A stretch of DNA of 56,825 bases, from positions 1-56,825 of the forward strand of contig JANBPK010001499.1 of the NCBI GenBank assembly GCA_027579435.1, given 5' to 3'. Positions 33,592 through 45,688 of this stretch are shown piece by piece. The translations under genes and the position numbers were made by a program. Position 1 is the stretch's first letter. The number at the start of each line of letters is the position of its first letter. Source of the DNA: Candolleomyces eurysporus (lineage: Eukaryota > Basidiomycota > Agaricomycetes > Agaricales > Psathyrellaceae). Below the pieces are notes generated by a model. The model ran no database searches and was not told the origin of the DNA. It saw nothing but the letters and a program-made list of their open reading frames with translations.

Positions 33592-36500
33592 CTACTCGTT
33601 CTTGCTAAGGGCTTGCAGCTGTACATACTCGTAATAGTCGCCCTTCTTTTGGATGAGCTGATCATGAGTACCGAATTCGCTGACCCGTCCCTCCTTGATG
33701 AAATAGCTGTCGAAAGAAAGGTCAGAAAATTAGCGATGGCTCCGAGTACTAGATAAGCCGGCCACTTACATCCTATCAGCATTCTGGATAGTGGACAACC
33801 GATGCGCGATGGCGATGGTCGTTCGTCCCTTGGCGGCCTGGTCGAGCGCAGCCTGGACTACCTTCTCAGAGTGAGAGTCAAGGGCGGAGGTGGCCTCATC
33901 CAAAAGCAAGACCTTGGGGTTACGGAGGAGAGCACGAGCAATTGCGATACGTTCTAAAAATGAGTTTGTGATCAGCTCATAAACTTCTGGAGACATCTGA
34001 CTCGACTTACGCTTTTGACCACCAGACAGCTGAGAACCTTTTCCACCAACTTCGGTATCAAAGCCACTAGTGAAAGAAGTCAGTCAGTTTGAGAGAACGA
34101 AGTGGAGAGAGAGAAGACCATGAGCTAGCTTACTTGGGCAAAGACTTGATGAAATCCAAGATGTTGGCATCGCGACAAACAGCCTCGAGCTCTTCCTGAG
34201 TAACCTCGGACTCCGGCTTGATAGCGCCGAGAAGGATATTGAATCGGACGGTTCCGGCGTACAGTGTAGGCTCCTGAGAGACAAGGGCAATGTGCTTGCG
34301 ATAGTCCTGGACGTTGAATTCAGAGATCTTCTGGTCGTCGAGCTGTCGTATGTGGGGTAAGTTAGGGACCTCCTCAATGGAACGAAAACACGAACATAGA
34401 TATCTCCAGCGAGGGGGTCGTAGAATCGTTCCAACAGCTGAATACTACCGATCGAAAATAGTGTCAGTTCGAATACCAGAGGCCAATGCGTTGAAAGGAG
34501 ACGTACACAGTACTCTTTCCAGACCCACTTGCACCAACGAGCGCAACATAAGTTCCAGGCTGAACTTCAACCGACAATTCGCGGAGGACTCGGACACCAG
34601 GGCGGGTGGGGTACCGGAAATGGATGTTGTCCAGTCGAATATGGCCCTTAACATCACCATGGTTGAGCTTCTTGCCTTCATCAGACTCAGCGTCGACTTC
34701 GGGGACGGAATCGAGCAGCTTGATGATATCGGAACCGGCTCCTTTGGCGGTGGAGACGTCAGGTACGAAGGAGAAGACGTTTCCGGCGTTGACAGCGCCG
34801 AAAGTGGTACTCTAATCCAAATAATCAGCGACTCAATTCGTAGGAATTAGATGAAGGACGCACCATCAAACCAATGAAGAACTGGAAAGTCGAAGCCTCA
34901 AACGTCGAAACCAACTTAGACCCGTACCAGAACACAAGTGCAATGACAAACATCGCGAAAGACTGCGAGAGCGCGTAAAGACCGTTACTCCAGATAGCCG
35001 TGCGATTGGAGTTCTTGAGCGGAACCTCGAGACTCTGACTGTACTGCTCCAAACAATCCTTTTCGCGTGTGAGCGAGGCGACAGTGCGGATGGAACCAGC
35101 AGCTTCGCAAGCCAACTGCGCGGATTCTTCGTGTGCCTTCTTGTTGGCTTGGTCCTTGAGGACAACGACGTGCTGAAAGAATAGTTTTTAGTCAGCTGTG
35201 GTTGGATGCAGTGAGAACGCGACGCACCAAGCGGATGTAACCGGTGGACAACAAAAGAGGGGTGCAAGCTATCGATTCATTGTGTGAGCAATAGGGACGA
35301 GAAGAGGGTATAGATGATCGTACCAATAGCGACGAGAGCGAGCTTCCAGATCCAGATGAGACCAACGATGGATCCAGCGATGACGGTTGCGAACGCTTGG
35401 ACAATGGCACCGAGCGTAACACCAGCCAAACCGTTGACCTTCTGCGGGTTCTCACTGAGGTTGGCAGTCAAGGCGCCAGTCTACGAAAAAGAGTGTTAAT
35501 AAGTGAAAAGGAGAACGAGAAACGGGATTCCTTACGCTATTCTCATCCTTGTCAAAGAACGAGATATCTTGACGAAGAATAGCCTTGAAACTGAGTGAAC
35601 GAAGTCGGGCAGTCAAAGTCGCAGCTGCGTTCGCAAAGAAGTAGTTCTGGAATCCAACAGCGAGAGCGGAGATGATCGACATAATGAAGAACCAAAGCGC
35701 GTTGCGATCGCCGGCGTGCCTCTTCTGTGCGTCGGTGGGAAGGGAGAAGCCTTCCATAGCCTTGGAATAGACGATACCGAACGCTGGGTAGATCATACCG
35801 GTCACTGTAAAAAATTGATAAGTGGTTATGCAAACGACGAAGTTGCAAGAATACTCACTGCAAGCGAAGATCGCAGCGAAAGCATAGTTCCTCCACTGAT
35901 CAGGTACCAACAGCGCCATACGCTTGAAGAGCGTCGGAAGACTCAAATCACCTTCCTCCTTAGTGTCCGCACCCAACCTCCTCTGCTCAATGATCTCACT
36001 AGCCAATGACCGTCCAGTATTCCTTCGTCCAAGAGGGATCTCATCCCGCGCCGACGCCACAAAGTCTTCCTCGTCTTCCTCAGAGTCGTCATCGGCTTTG
36101 GTGGCTTGGTGTTCCTGGCTTTCCCTGAGTTTCTGAGCTTGCACGAGGTGAGCGTAGGAGCCTGCACGAGCGAGCAGTTCGTTGTGGTTTCCGCTCTCCA
36201 AGACGAGTCCGTCGCCCATAACGTAGATAACATCCGCATCCTTGATAGTCGAGAGACGATGAGCAATGGTAATAGTGGTACGACCTGAACAACACAGGTA
36301 AGCAGCCGCCTCATCACATCTGCCGTCAAATCAAAAGTCCGACTTACCTGCGGCGGCCTTGTCCAAAGCATCCTGGACGATACCTTCAGATTGGGTGTCA
36401 AGAGCGCTGGTAGCCTCGTCGAGCAGCAAAATTCGAGGATCCGAGACGATAGCCCTGGCGATCGCGATACGTTGCTTCTGGCCTCCGGAAAGCAGGAAAC

Positions 36501-38683
36501 CGCGTTCACCGACCATCGTATCATACCCATTCGGCAACTTGCTAATGAAACCGTCGGCGTTTGCTTTGACACACGCTTCCTTGATCATCGCAAACTTCTC
36601 TTCCTCTGGCGCGTTCTCGTAGGGGGTATTGATGAGTCCGTAGGCGACGTTCTGCTTGATAGTCGTAGCGAACAACGTAGGCTCTTGCGACACAAGACCG
36701 ATCTGCGACCTCAGCCACTTGACGTTAAGCTCCTTCAAGTCGACACCATCGAGTTTGACAACACCAAAAGTGGGGTCGTAGAACCGCTCCACAAGAGAGA
36801 CGATGGTGGACTTGCCAGAGCCGGATGCACCGACGAGAGCAGCTGTCTTCCCAGCGCGGAAGGTGATGTTGAGTCCTTTCACGACTTGGATGGTGGGTCG
36901 AGAGGGGTAGCTGAACCTGACGTCTTCCAAAGAGATTTCGCCGACGACTGTTTCGGGCCTGAGACCTCCCGGGTTGGAGGAGTCGATGGAAGGGACGCGG
37001 TCGATTGTTTCGTAGAGTTTGGCGGCGGCACCGCAACCGTGAGTGAGAGCTGGAAAGCGGGAATCGGTTTTATTACCTCTTGCAACGTCCGGGAAGCGAA
37101 TGGCGGATGAATGCACGTACCTTGGATCTCAGGGGCAAGCATAGTCAAAGAGATAGAACCGATGAGGATGGCCAGGAAGACGTTGACGACTTGACCAGCA
37201 TCAGCTGCGAGAGAACATGTCAGAAATCTCTGGTGATAGACACAATAACGAGTTCCGTACCATGGCCCTGAATGATGAGCGTAGTTCCGAAATGGAAGGC
37301 TAGGCGAAAGGCCGTTAACGCAGAGCCCTACTGGAGAGGAGGAACATTGCTCACCGAGGCCGTAAGAAGCATAGATGACAAAGAAGAAGAAGCCCAATCC
37401 TCCACCATTCCATATCGCCGACTTGAGCTCCACAACGAGCGACTTATCGACATGGACATCATACATCTTCGAGAGAATCTTCTGAGTTCCGAAGGCCTGG
37501 GCAGTTCGAACGGTAGAGATAACTTCTTCAGCCAAGCTACCACCATCGGCGACATATGCCAGCGACATCCTAGCAGTTGCGGACAAAAAAAAAATAACAA
37601 AACGGTTTAGACAAAAAAANTGGGGAAGATAGTTGACAATACGCACTGCTTGTAGGTAGAGATGAATTTGTTCATAACACCACCGGCGATAGCCATGCAA
37701 GGCAGGATCGAAGACATAGCAAGCGCGAGCCTCCACTGCCTCACATACGCCAGAACGAAACCGGTGATGAAAGCCGACAGGAAACTAACAGTGAGCGCAA
37801 CCTTCTCCGACGTAGCTTGTTGTACCAGATCTGATTCGGAGCATCGCAGAGTCAATGGGATATCCAGATGATGAATCAAACGAAAGGAACGTACGAGTAT
37901 CTGTTTGGATTCGAGTAGCAACCTCTCCGGCACCGACGTTATCGAAGTACGCAATATCCTGGCGCAGAACCGCTTCCAGGTACTTCTCGCGTGTGCGTTT
38001 GGCGTTGACCTCTCCCGTGTAGACCCAGACGAACATATAGAGGTAGGTGCACACGAACATTGCAATACCTACGTATCAAGTGGCCCGCGAGTCAGTCACT
38101 GTGTGCCATAAACCAAGGGAGTGCGTGCCGGTGCTCACCGATATAAGTCAGATAACTAGCATCCAGCGACGCGATCCTTCTGAACGACGCAGCAGCCTCA
38201 GGGACCTGAGCCGCAGCTTCTTGATCACCTCCCTTAGCGAGGGCGACGACGGTTGCGAAATTGACGAAATCGCGGGTGAGGTTTCCGAAGAGGAGCGACA
38301 TCAGAGGCTAGAAACGCACGGTGAGCGACCCAGCACGGACTAGAAAATAGCTCAAACGCACCTGAGCCGCACCCGCCGCTGCAGCAGCGACCAGACCCAC
38401 GAGATTAATCATGATCTCAAATCTAGTCGCAAACCTAGACGCCGCACACCCCAACGCTCAGAACACGAGGTAAGAGGGTAGGTCGTAGGGACGAAGAAAC
38501 GTACCGGAAAAGCTTGAAAAACGACACAGGCGCCAAACCCGGTCTTTCCTCCTCTTGTTGTCCAGATCCTTTCTGCTCGACGGACGCCTTCTCATCGGTA
38601 CCCTTCAATTCTTTCGAGGGCTTCCTCGATTGGCCGTCGACTGCCGTGGCCTTTTCGTCCACGCTACCAGGCCTCGTCGACAT
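33592..38683 (-). CDS. full-size ABC transporter, ABCB/MDR type
   Basis: A (TMD-NBD)x2 exporter of the P-glycoprotein-like ABCB family, expected in the plasma membrane and moving hydrophobic compounds or peptides. The start at 38683 ([14 protein letters not shown]..) follows no earlier in-frame ATG. The N-terminal tail is charged; TMD1 includes the [14 protein letters not shown] and [17 protein letters not shown] segments. NBD1 has Walker [10 protein letters not shown], signature [14 protein letters not shown], Walker [13 protein letters not shown] and the H-loop AHRLST. An acidic, Ser-rich linker ([11 protein letters not shown]) joins the halves. NBD2 has the same four motifs ([46 protein letters not shown]). 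Both ATP sites look catalytically complete. At least fifteen introns break the gene; an N at 37620 lies inside an intron next to a run of A and does not affect coding. The transported substrate cannot be predicted. Confidence 0.93.
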
Positions 38684-39998
38684 GATTGAAGTCGATTGAG
38701 CACTCAATCAATCAGTCGGTCGGTCTGTGGCAAGGCAAATGTTGGGAAGTGCCTGGGGGTGGGTGGGAAGTGACGGACGATAAATTACTAGGGAGAGAAA
38801 AGAGTGCGGCGACGGATGCGGTTTATAAGGGCTGGAATGGCCTCATGAACTCTGATATAATTATCATGCCATGATAGTTTCCAAGTACCACCTGTGTGCG
38901 GCGCCGAGCTTGGACGGGGGATGTGAAATCCTGATTGTGAAATGAGCCTGACCGTCGGCGGCCGTGCCTAATCCATCCATCCATGTCAATGATTTGACGA
39001 CGTCGTCGGAGTCTCAGGACTCGAGACATCATGCACACAAGCGCAGGCGCCCGAGTTTGCAGGACGCAAGAGGAGAAAATGGGAGATATTGCGTCGCCCG
39101 AAGATGGTGGCTTGCACGACCTCTGTTACGGTACTGCCGTCGTACACCGTAACGCATGGGGTCAGGGCCCGGGCCTTGCGAAGAATCTCCGCATTGTCCA
39201 AGCCAAGTCAATGATGGTATCTGATCGATCGTTTGAGCAATCGTTCCCGATCAGGTGGCTGAGCATTGGAAGGAGGACGCCTGAAGGAGGACGTCTTCAA
39301 TTCAGCCACCATGACCATGGCGAGCTCGAACAGAGTCCGTGAAACTGGAAGGGCATGGGTGTACCTTCCTACTAGTGCCTGAATACTATCTTAGTCAACA
39401 ACACATGCTGGTAGTTGGGAATGGAAGTAACCCTCACGAAAAGCCATAACAGGCAACGTAGTTGAGTACATATATCGAGCTCCTTGGGCTTTACGGGGCC
39501 CTAGTACGGTGCGTTCATGGCGTCTGTGTCACAGCAATTCGTTTCTGGAAACCTAGATCCCATTGCGTTCCCACACCGGGATGAGTTTAGGTATCGTGCA
39601 GCCAATTCGAAACAGAAGAGCCGGGCGCCACTGGATGACTACGATTCAACACGTAGCTATTGAGTAAAGTTCAAAGCACCGAGGCGCCGACACATAATCG
39701 ATGATGACGGGAGAGGAGAACATGCCACGGTCCGATTACGTATCGCTACAGAATGCGCCAAGAGCATCACGTCCATTCTACGCTCACAGCTCTGTTCAAC
39801 GACGGAACCATTTCCAACATCTATGTACTTGGTATCGAAGATGTTGATAGACTTTGGATCGCCGTGTTGATTCTTGGCCAAGAAACACGGCTACTCACGG
39901 AAGGGACAATCATTTGCGTGGCATGATGCATAGTATTCATGGGGTCGTGCTCATAAAAGAAAGATAGCATGCAATAGAGGAGGTAAAAACAATATCAT
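38684..39998. other. intergenic region upstream of the ABC transporter
   Basis: About 1.3 kb without a supported gene. A minus-strand TTATAAACC near 38826, about 140 bp before the ABC start, could be its TATA element. The rest is ordinary sequence down to the RPL28 stop. Confidence 0.45.
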
Positions 39999-40624
39999 TT
40001 ATGCAATGAGCTTGACGACACCGCCAGCCTCCTTGATTTTTTTCCTGTTGCGATATCAGTACACCAACGATCACAGCGAAAAAGAACACCACGCACTCTG
40101 CAAGAGCCGAGACGAAGCGAGCCTTCACGATGAAAGGCAACTCTGGGAGCCTTTAAAGGAGCGAGATCAGTTAGGCAGATACAAGGATGAAGATCACAGC
40201 GACGTACTTTCCGTTACCCAAAACCTTTCCGTATCCGTGTCGGAGGGTGTCGATAACAGGCACAACGTCGGATTTAGCAGTCAAACCCTTCTTCTCCTCC
40301 GCGGGGACAAGGCTCCAGAGCTTGTCGACGTTGATGACCGGTCGCCAGTACTGGTTTTGGGTCAAGTGGAAGTGGCGCATACCAACTTTACCGAAGTAAC
40401 CAGGATGGTACTTGTCGAAGTTGGTTCTTAGAAAGAAAGATAGATGTCAGGAATCGCACAGAAATCGCCAATCGAGAGGCAGAGAGCACTCAGACTCACC
40501 GGTGATGGTGCTGACCACCAGCGAGACCACGACCACCTGGATGCTTGCGGTGCTTTCCTACACGACCGTGACCGGCGGAGACATGACCACGGTGCTTGCG
40601 AGTCTTCGAGAGATGGGTAGGCAT
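39999..40624 (-). CDS. RPL28: 60S ribosomal protein uL15 (RPL28 / L27a)
   Basis: A large-subunit ribosomal protein. The N-terminus [20 protein letters not shown], the Gly/His/Arg-rich stretch KHPGGRG..GGQHHHRTN, then [59 protein letters not shown] and the end [14 protein letters not shown] match the family across its whole length. Four or more exons are joined in phase; the last intron sits between ALAE and KKIKEAGG. It is divergent from RPB11, with 647 bp between start codons. Confidence 0.95.
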
Positions 40625-41271
40625 GGCGTCTACAAGATCCAAAGAAACAGAAAACCAAGATCAGTAAAACCGTTAATCGTCCAACCGCCAATACATCAAA
40701 AACGCCATCCAACGCCTCCAGAACGCATCCAGCCTCGAAACCAACGTTTTCGGGTCGAAAAACCTGGAGAACACGGCCTGAACGTCTTCTGGAGCGGCGA
40801 CGACCAGCAATTCGGTGAAAACGGCGAGGATACTGACCTTGAGGGTGGTTGGGTGTGGTGGTCGTCGAGGCCTGGGGACGCAATCAAGATTCCAGGCGCC
40901 GCGCCACACGTACAAACAGATACAAACAATGGATCAAGTCGCTCGTTTTGACTGGATCTCCTTGTCTTTGACGGCCACCAACGGTGAGTGTTGCTCTTTC
41001 TCATTCCCCTTTACATGATGGTACATATTTATTGTCGGTGAAAATCACTTTGATGATCGCACTTTCTTTTGCTGAGCTCTCCTTCACATTCGCTGGAACA
41101 TTCGCTGACGTCTTCCAACAGGTCCAACCTTGCCAGATTTTAGGTCAGTCAAGGTTCTAGTAATCCCCCTTGTACGGAACGTGTACCATAAATATTCAAT
41201 CTATCCTGTTCGCCCTACAATCCACCCAGTAAAACTGACTCGGTGCGCGAGTAGATTCGACTTGAACCAAC
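40625..41271. promoter_or_regulatory. RPL28-RPB11 divergent promoter with probable RPB11 5' UTR intron
   Basis: The stretch contains a GT-AG pair: AACG|gtgagt near 40984 and ccaacag| near 41121. The same donor and acceptor context (AACG|gtaagt, ttcgacag|) is kept in the duplicated copy near 47185-47309, although the sequence between has diverged. Upstream of the donor there is a short reading frame beginning MDQVARFDW. I read this as an RPB11 5' UTR intron, possibly with a uORF; the RPB11 protein itself clearly starts at 41272. Confidence 0.4.
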
Positions 41272-41823
41272 ATGAACGCACCACCACGATATGAGCTGTT
41301 CGTCCTCGAAGACGGCGAGAAACCGTGCGTCTAAGCCTTTCCTTTCCCCTCAATTCGCGTTGAGCACATGATCGTTGGTCTTTAGAGTCGAGGTCACGGA
41401 GGATACCAAAATCCCCAACGCCGCGACAATAAAGATCGTAAAGCAGGATCACACTCTGGGCAACATGCTACGAGCGTGCGTCGTCATCGTCCCTCCTCTT
41501 AACCTCAGAACCTCATATTACCATTCGCTGCTACCTACAGCCAACTCCTCGCCACCCCTCACGTCCTCTTTGCCGGCTACAAAGTCCCCCACCCTCTGCA
41601 CCCTTACTTCCAGATCAAAATTCAAACCGACGGCACCATCACCCCACAAGACGCCCTCGAACAAGCCGCCTCAAAACTCATCGGGACCATCTCGGATTTG
41701 GAAGCTAAATTCCGAAGAGAGTTCACGTTCAAGGGTAACGAAGCGGACGGCACTGGTGCTGCTGACGATCCCTACGGTACCGGGACTGCGTGGTCGGGCA
41801 CCAGAGATTACATGGACTTCTGA
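41272..41823 (+). CDS. RPB11: RNA polymerase II subunit RPB11
   Basis: Pol II core subunit that pairs with RPB3 in the alpha-like heterodimer at the base of the enzyme. Three exons (41272-41324, 41386-41475, 41541-41823) join to 426 bases, 141 aa. The start MNAPPRYELFVLEDGEKPVE matches the yeast beginning; IPNAATIKIVKQDHTLGNML is the diagnostic alpha-like motif, followed by ATPHVLFAGYKVPHPLHPYF and an amphipathic C-terminal helix. A Gly/Asp-rich tail ending YMDF adds about 20 residues compared with yeast and human. This is the only intact copy in the window; two decayed copies follow at 44.5 and 47.4 kb. Confidence 0.95.
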
Positions 41824-41905
41824 GGAAGCCTGCGCTGTCCTTTTGCGTATGGGATGCTCATCAGCATTTTATCGTTGCAGTATGTGTATATTTCCTCTTG
41901 TATTT

Positions 41906-42202
41906 CTAATACCATAATAGCATCCCCGAACGTGCAATACGCTCGAAAAGCTTGCTGGGGACGCCCTTGCGATCGGCTTCCTCTAGCTCAAAGAAGCTTT
42001 GGAGAAGCGAGCTGTCGCTCTTTGGGGCCTCTGTTGGGTATAAGCATTGCAACCAAGCGGGACCGGACGGTAGTCTAGCGCTTTTATCGTTATTGCTACC
42101 CAGCCAGCCATGAAGTATCACGTGGTGTCGCGAAGAGATGGCAATTGTACTTGCCGCAGAAGATTTTAAACGAGAGCGATTTGCAGAAATCTCAGTTGCC
42201 AT
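41906..42202 (-). CDS. short antisense-strand ORF, unrecognised
   Basis: A 98-residue frame starting MATEISANRSRLK and ending ..GMLLWY, convergent with RPB11. Its C-terminal part (FFELEEADRKGVPSKLFERI) looks protein-like, and related sequence is present in units B and C, where the frame is interrupted. Because only unit A is open, this may be a real small gene, the end of a spliced one, or chance. I do not recognise any domain. Confidence 0.25.
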   Translation of the reverse strand: MATEISANRSRLKSSAASTIAISSRHHVILHGWLGSNNDKSARLPSGPAWLQCLYPTEAPKSDSSLLQSFFELEEADRKGVPSKLFERIARSGMLLWY

Positions 42203-42573
42203 GAGATCAGGTGCAGGGTGGATGTAAGTGTTTTACCATCTCGGCACATTAATGACTAATAGAGGAGGGCGGCCATTCTCCTTTTCTCAGACGCTGCCCT
42301 TTCGCGACTTATTAAATTCTACCTGACGACAACTCAGAGTGAGCAGTGGGGATGGAGAGATCAACCAATCAAGTGTAGACGGTTTCTACAAGAAGTGGGG
42401 CACGTGTGTGATGGACATTAATGTTTGTGCCGAGATAGATAGGTTCCCGAAGCGGAAGGCGACCTTTCTCAATCCTCTTCCCCCCCCCCCCTTGACGCCT
42501 GCCATCCGATCCCCAGGGGGAAAGAAAGGAGAAAAAGGAGGGAAAAAAANGGCGGAACCAACATTCGCACCGG

Positions 42574-43466
42574 ATGTTTTTTCCAAAAGTCGACAACTCA
42601 GACCGCACCAACCATCATGTCCGGCCGCTGGGGATCAAGGATTGCTCATCTAGAGAATTCAACAGCTCATCCACCGAGTTCGGCATGGGAAACTCTCAGA
42701 AGTGCGGGTCAAGCTGCTCTGATCCTGCGCCTCCTTCGGGGAGTTGTAACGACGACAAAGGCAAAGGAGAGCACGCTATATTCTCGGAGAACCCATCCGC
42801 TGAGCTCTACAGGCGCGTGGAGCATTTGGAGAGCACTGTAACGGAGATGAAGCGAGACGGTTCGGTACGGACATTCAAGTTCATCGTCGACGCGGATGAA
42901 TTGACACTTTTTCTAGAAGGAAGCGTATCAACAACTCTCAACTCGGCTCCAGCAAGTTGACGCGAAGATCGATCAGCTATTGCTGGCCCGTCATCCACCC
43001 GATGCGACTCCTACAATTTTCAATTATCGCCCCAAAATTAGCTACCAAGACTCAATGAACACCGTTCGCGTACGCGAGAATAATGTGAACTCGCACAACA
43101 ACCATTCAACGCGGACACATTGTAGGGGGTCGTCGACGTCGTACCGCACTCACCGTTCTAGCCCTGCGGAAAGCTCGCCAGGGGAGGGCAATACTGGGGA
43201 GCAAATGGCTCCAGAAAATCTAGGTCAACCACACCGTCGATCATCATACTATAAATGTTCTTGCTGATTCCTCGTTACCCTTTCAGCACCCTTCGCATCA
43301 GCCACTGCTCCGGAGAGACCAGGATCGCATATGGACTCGCGTTCTCCCAGGCCGGGGGGNAGTGGGTCAAACTGCGAGCAGCGATTTCGTCCCAGGAATT
43401 GCTACCCCAGACGAAACGCATAGCACCTTTCTCGGGCGGCTATTGAGGTTCATTGTTTGCCTATGA
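42574..43466 (+). CDS. orphan coiled-coil-like protein, family copy A
   Basis: I do not recognise this gene. Exons at 42574-42864, 42917-43235 and 43287-43466 join in phase, but only if the N at 43360 is removed: total 789 bases, 262 aa. Shared family blocks are PSAELYRRVEHLE, then a short helix-forming stretch QQLSTRLQQVDAKIDQLLLA, then YRPKISYQDSMNTVRVRENN, a Ser/His-rich region and a C-terminus GRLLRFIVCL. The N-terminus starting MFFPKVDNSDRTNHHVRPLG aligns with copy C. No signal peptide or membrane span is evident. The acceptor of exon 2 uses 'ttttctag' where B and C have 'ttttccag'. Confidence 0.5.
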
Positions 43467-43589
43467 GGTAGAGTTTTCCCGCCAGAGTCCTTCCTCACTG
43501 GGTTTCGGGATAACCCCACGTTTCTATTACCTGTAGGGCGCATGTATCTCATTTTCATGGTGGCTGTCAAGACAGGAATCACAATTGCT

Positions 43590-44270
43590 TGTTTGCATCT
43601 ATTTGCACCTGTGGCTGGAAAATTCGCTTGTTGAAAGGAAATCGCAACCTGCGATATAGTCGGTGCTGGCGAAGTAGCTCACGAATAGCAGGAGGGTCTC
43701 CGGAGTATGAGAAACAAGCGATCATCATCCCTGCAAAGATATGGTGTATGGAAACTCTGCCATGGTTTATTTTTCACGTTCTGAAATGCAAGTTTTGATG
43801 ATGGCAGGTGAACGTAACTTCAGAACTATCATTCGAGCTGACTAGGCCGCTTTCGTTTTCGACGTTGAGTATATGAGTTTCACCCTCATTTCAGACGGCG
43901 GAGGGGAAATTTTAGTACGTATCTTTACTTCTTGACCCAATGCAACAGGTTGAAAACCATTCAACTTCTTGCTCATGAACTTTCGTTTCTGATTCTTTCA
44001 CTTCTTGCTATTGGACGGACGACGGTGCGATCTATGCAAGTACGTTCTGGTGGTGTCAATGAAGCGACGCACCCTGTAGTTGGTCCTGCTTGTATGACCG
44101 TGTCTCAACCGTCTACGGTACTATCGGTTTTCCCTTGCTCTCAGAAAGTCGGCTGAGCGTCTGTGAACGCTTCGTGGACTATACCCGGCCCTCTAGATCC
44201 GAAGTCAGACACTCTGTGCAGGCATTCTTGCCGTGTTCGTAAGGAGTTAGATATCTCTTGCCTTCTTGTA
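43590..44270 (+). repeat. element S, copy 1 (+ orientation)
   Basis: About 680 bp whose reverse complement is found at 50030-50715, and partly at 46580-46740. Shared landmarks are 'ttctgaaatgcaa', 'aatgcaacaggt', 'catgaactttcgtttct' (gagctttcg in copy 3), 'cggacgacggtgc', 'gaccgtgtctc', 'gaaagtcgg..gagcgtctgt' and 'ttgtaaggaattaaatatctctta'-like ends. It lies between duplication units A and B. Confidence 0.7.
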
Positions 44271-44496
44271 ATACATTAAATCACTTGATGATTTCTTTTG
44301 CTGACCTCCCCTACTCTTGCTGGAAATTCACTGACGTCTTTCGACAGGTTCAGCTTTGCCGGATTATAGGTGGGTCAAGGTGCTAGTAATCCCCCTTGTA
44401 CTGAACGTATACTCTAAATAGTCAATCCATCCTGTTCGCCTTACGATCCCTCAGTAAAGCTGACCGGATGTGCGAGTGAATTCGATTTGAATCTAC

Positions 44497-44943
44497 ATGA
44501 ACGCACCACCGCAACAAAGCTGTTTATCCTCGAGGATGGCGAGGAGCCGTGCTTCCTTCGATTCGCGTTGAGCACATGATCGTTGGTCTTCAGAGTCGAG
44601 GTCACGGAGGGCATCAAGATCCCAACGCCGCGACAATAAAGATGGTAAAGCAGAATCACACTCTGGACAACTTGCATGCTACGAGCGTGCGTCGTCACCA
44701 TCCCTCTTTCCTAGCCTCAGAACCTACTTCCAGATCAAAATACAAACCGAAGGCACCATCACTCCACAAGACACACTCGAAGAAGCCGCCTCAAAACTCA
44801 TCGGTACCATCTCGGATTTGGAAGCTAAATTCCGACGAGAGTTCACGTTCAAGGGTAGCGAAGCGGACGGCACAGGTACTGCTGATGATCCCTACGGTAC
44901 AGGGACTGCGTGATCCGGTACCAGAGGTCAGATAGACTTTTGA
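44497..44943 (+). pseudogene. RPB11 pseudogene, unit B
   Basis: Aligns with the intact gene at 41272-41823. The start ATG and MNAPP codons remain, but there is a 1-bp deletion soon after them, another 1-bp deletion in the PNAATIK codons (cccc to ccc), and loss of about 100 bp spanning the end of intron 2 and the start of exon 3. A TGG-to-TGA change then gives a premature stop near the C-terminus. Intron 1 is still present, so the copy arose by DNA duplication. Confidence 0.88.
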
Positions 44944-45688
44944 GGAAGCCTGCGCCGTCCTTTGCTTACGAGATGTCTGTCAGCATTTTATCCTTGCATT
45001 ATGTGTATATTTTATCTTGTATATCTAATATCACAATAGCATCGCTGAACGTGCAGTACGCTCGAAAGGCCTGCTGGAAACGCCTTCGCGGTCGGCCTCC
45101 TCGAGCTCGAACTTGAAGTTTTGGAAAAGCTAGCTGTCGCTTTTTAAAGCCTCTGTTGGGTGTAAGCGCTGCAACTAACCTGAATGTCACCATTTGTCGC
45201 CGCAGAAGACCCAAAATGGCAACAATCACCATAATGTGTAAGATCTCTGTTGCCATGAGATCAGGTGCCAAGCATCCATGGGCTCTCTAGGTTCAGCTGA
45301 AGGTGTTCTACCATCTCGGCACATTCCAGAGACTAACGGGGGGCCAGTCTGTTCTTTTTCAGACACTGCCCTGCGCGACTTGGCTCCCTTTGTCAATCTC
45401 TACCTGACGATGGCTAGAGCGAGCAGCGGAGATGGAGACATCTTGGGTTTCGATAGCCGGGCCTCCCAATCAGGACCGGCAAGCGTCCAGACCCTGAGTC
45501 GGGCAGGCTGACCGCCGTATCTTCATTTCTTTGCCACCTATATATTGGAGTTGAGGCCGTGCCCTGTACCAGGTTAATTTGAGAAAGCACATCACATGTG
45601 GGGCGGTGGCGAACCCGTATATCAGGGAAATGGCCAAGTGTTGCTCGTCCACAGAGTTCGCCCTCAAGAGCTCTCGGAAGCGCGTTTC

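Larger units (their letters stand above)
40916..43560 (+). repeat. segmental duplication unit A (RPB11 - antisense ORF - orphan gene)
   Basis: First of three same-strand copies of a 2.5-3-kb unit; the others are at about 44270-46580 and 47120-50030. Similarity covers the RPB11 promoter, exons and introns, the convergent segment beyond it and the whole orphan gene. Unit B starts inside the RPB11 leader, whereas units A and C share sequence further upstream. Unit A is the source candidate because it alone has a complete RPB11. Confidence 0.85.

Noticed and set aside
36391..37110. 239-residue forward frame across the first nucleotide-binding domain of the ABC transporter
   Set aside because: It is antisense to strongly conserved Walker and signature motifs, so it is a shadow frame.
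43921..44160. Frame with HELSFLILSLLA in element S as a possible gene
   Set aside because: The counterpart at 50265-50516 differs at all codon positions and the surrounding frames do not stay open together, so coding is not supported.
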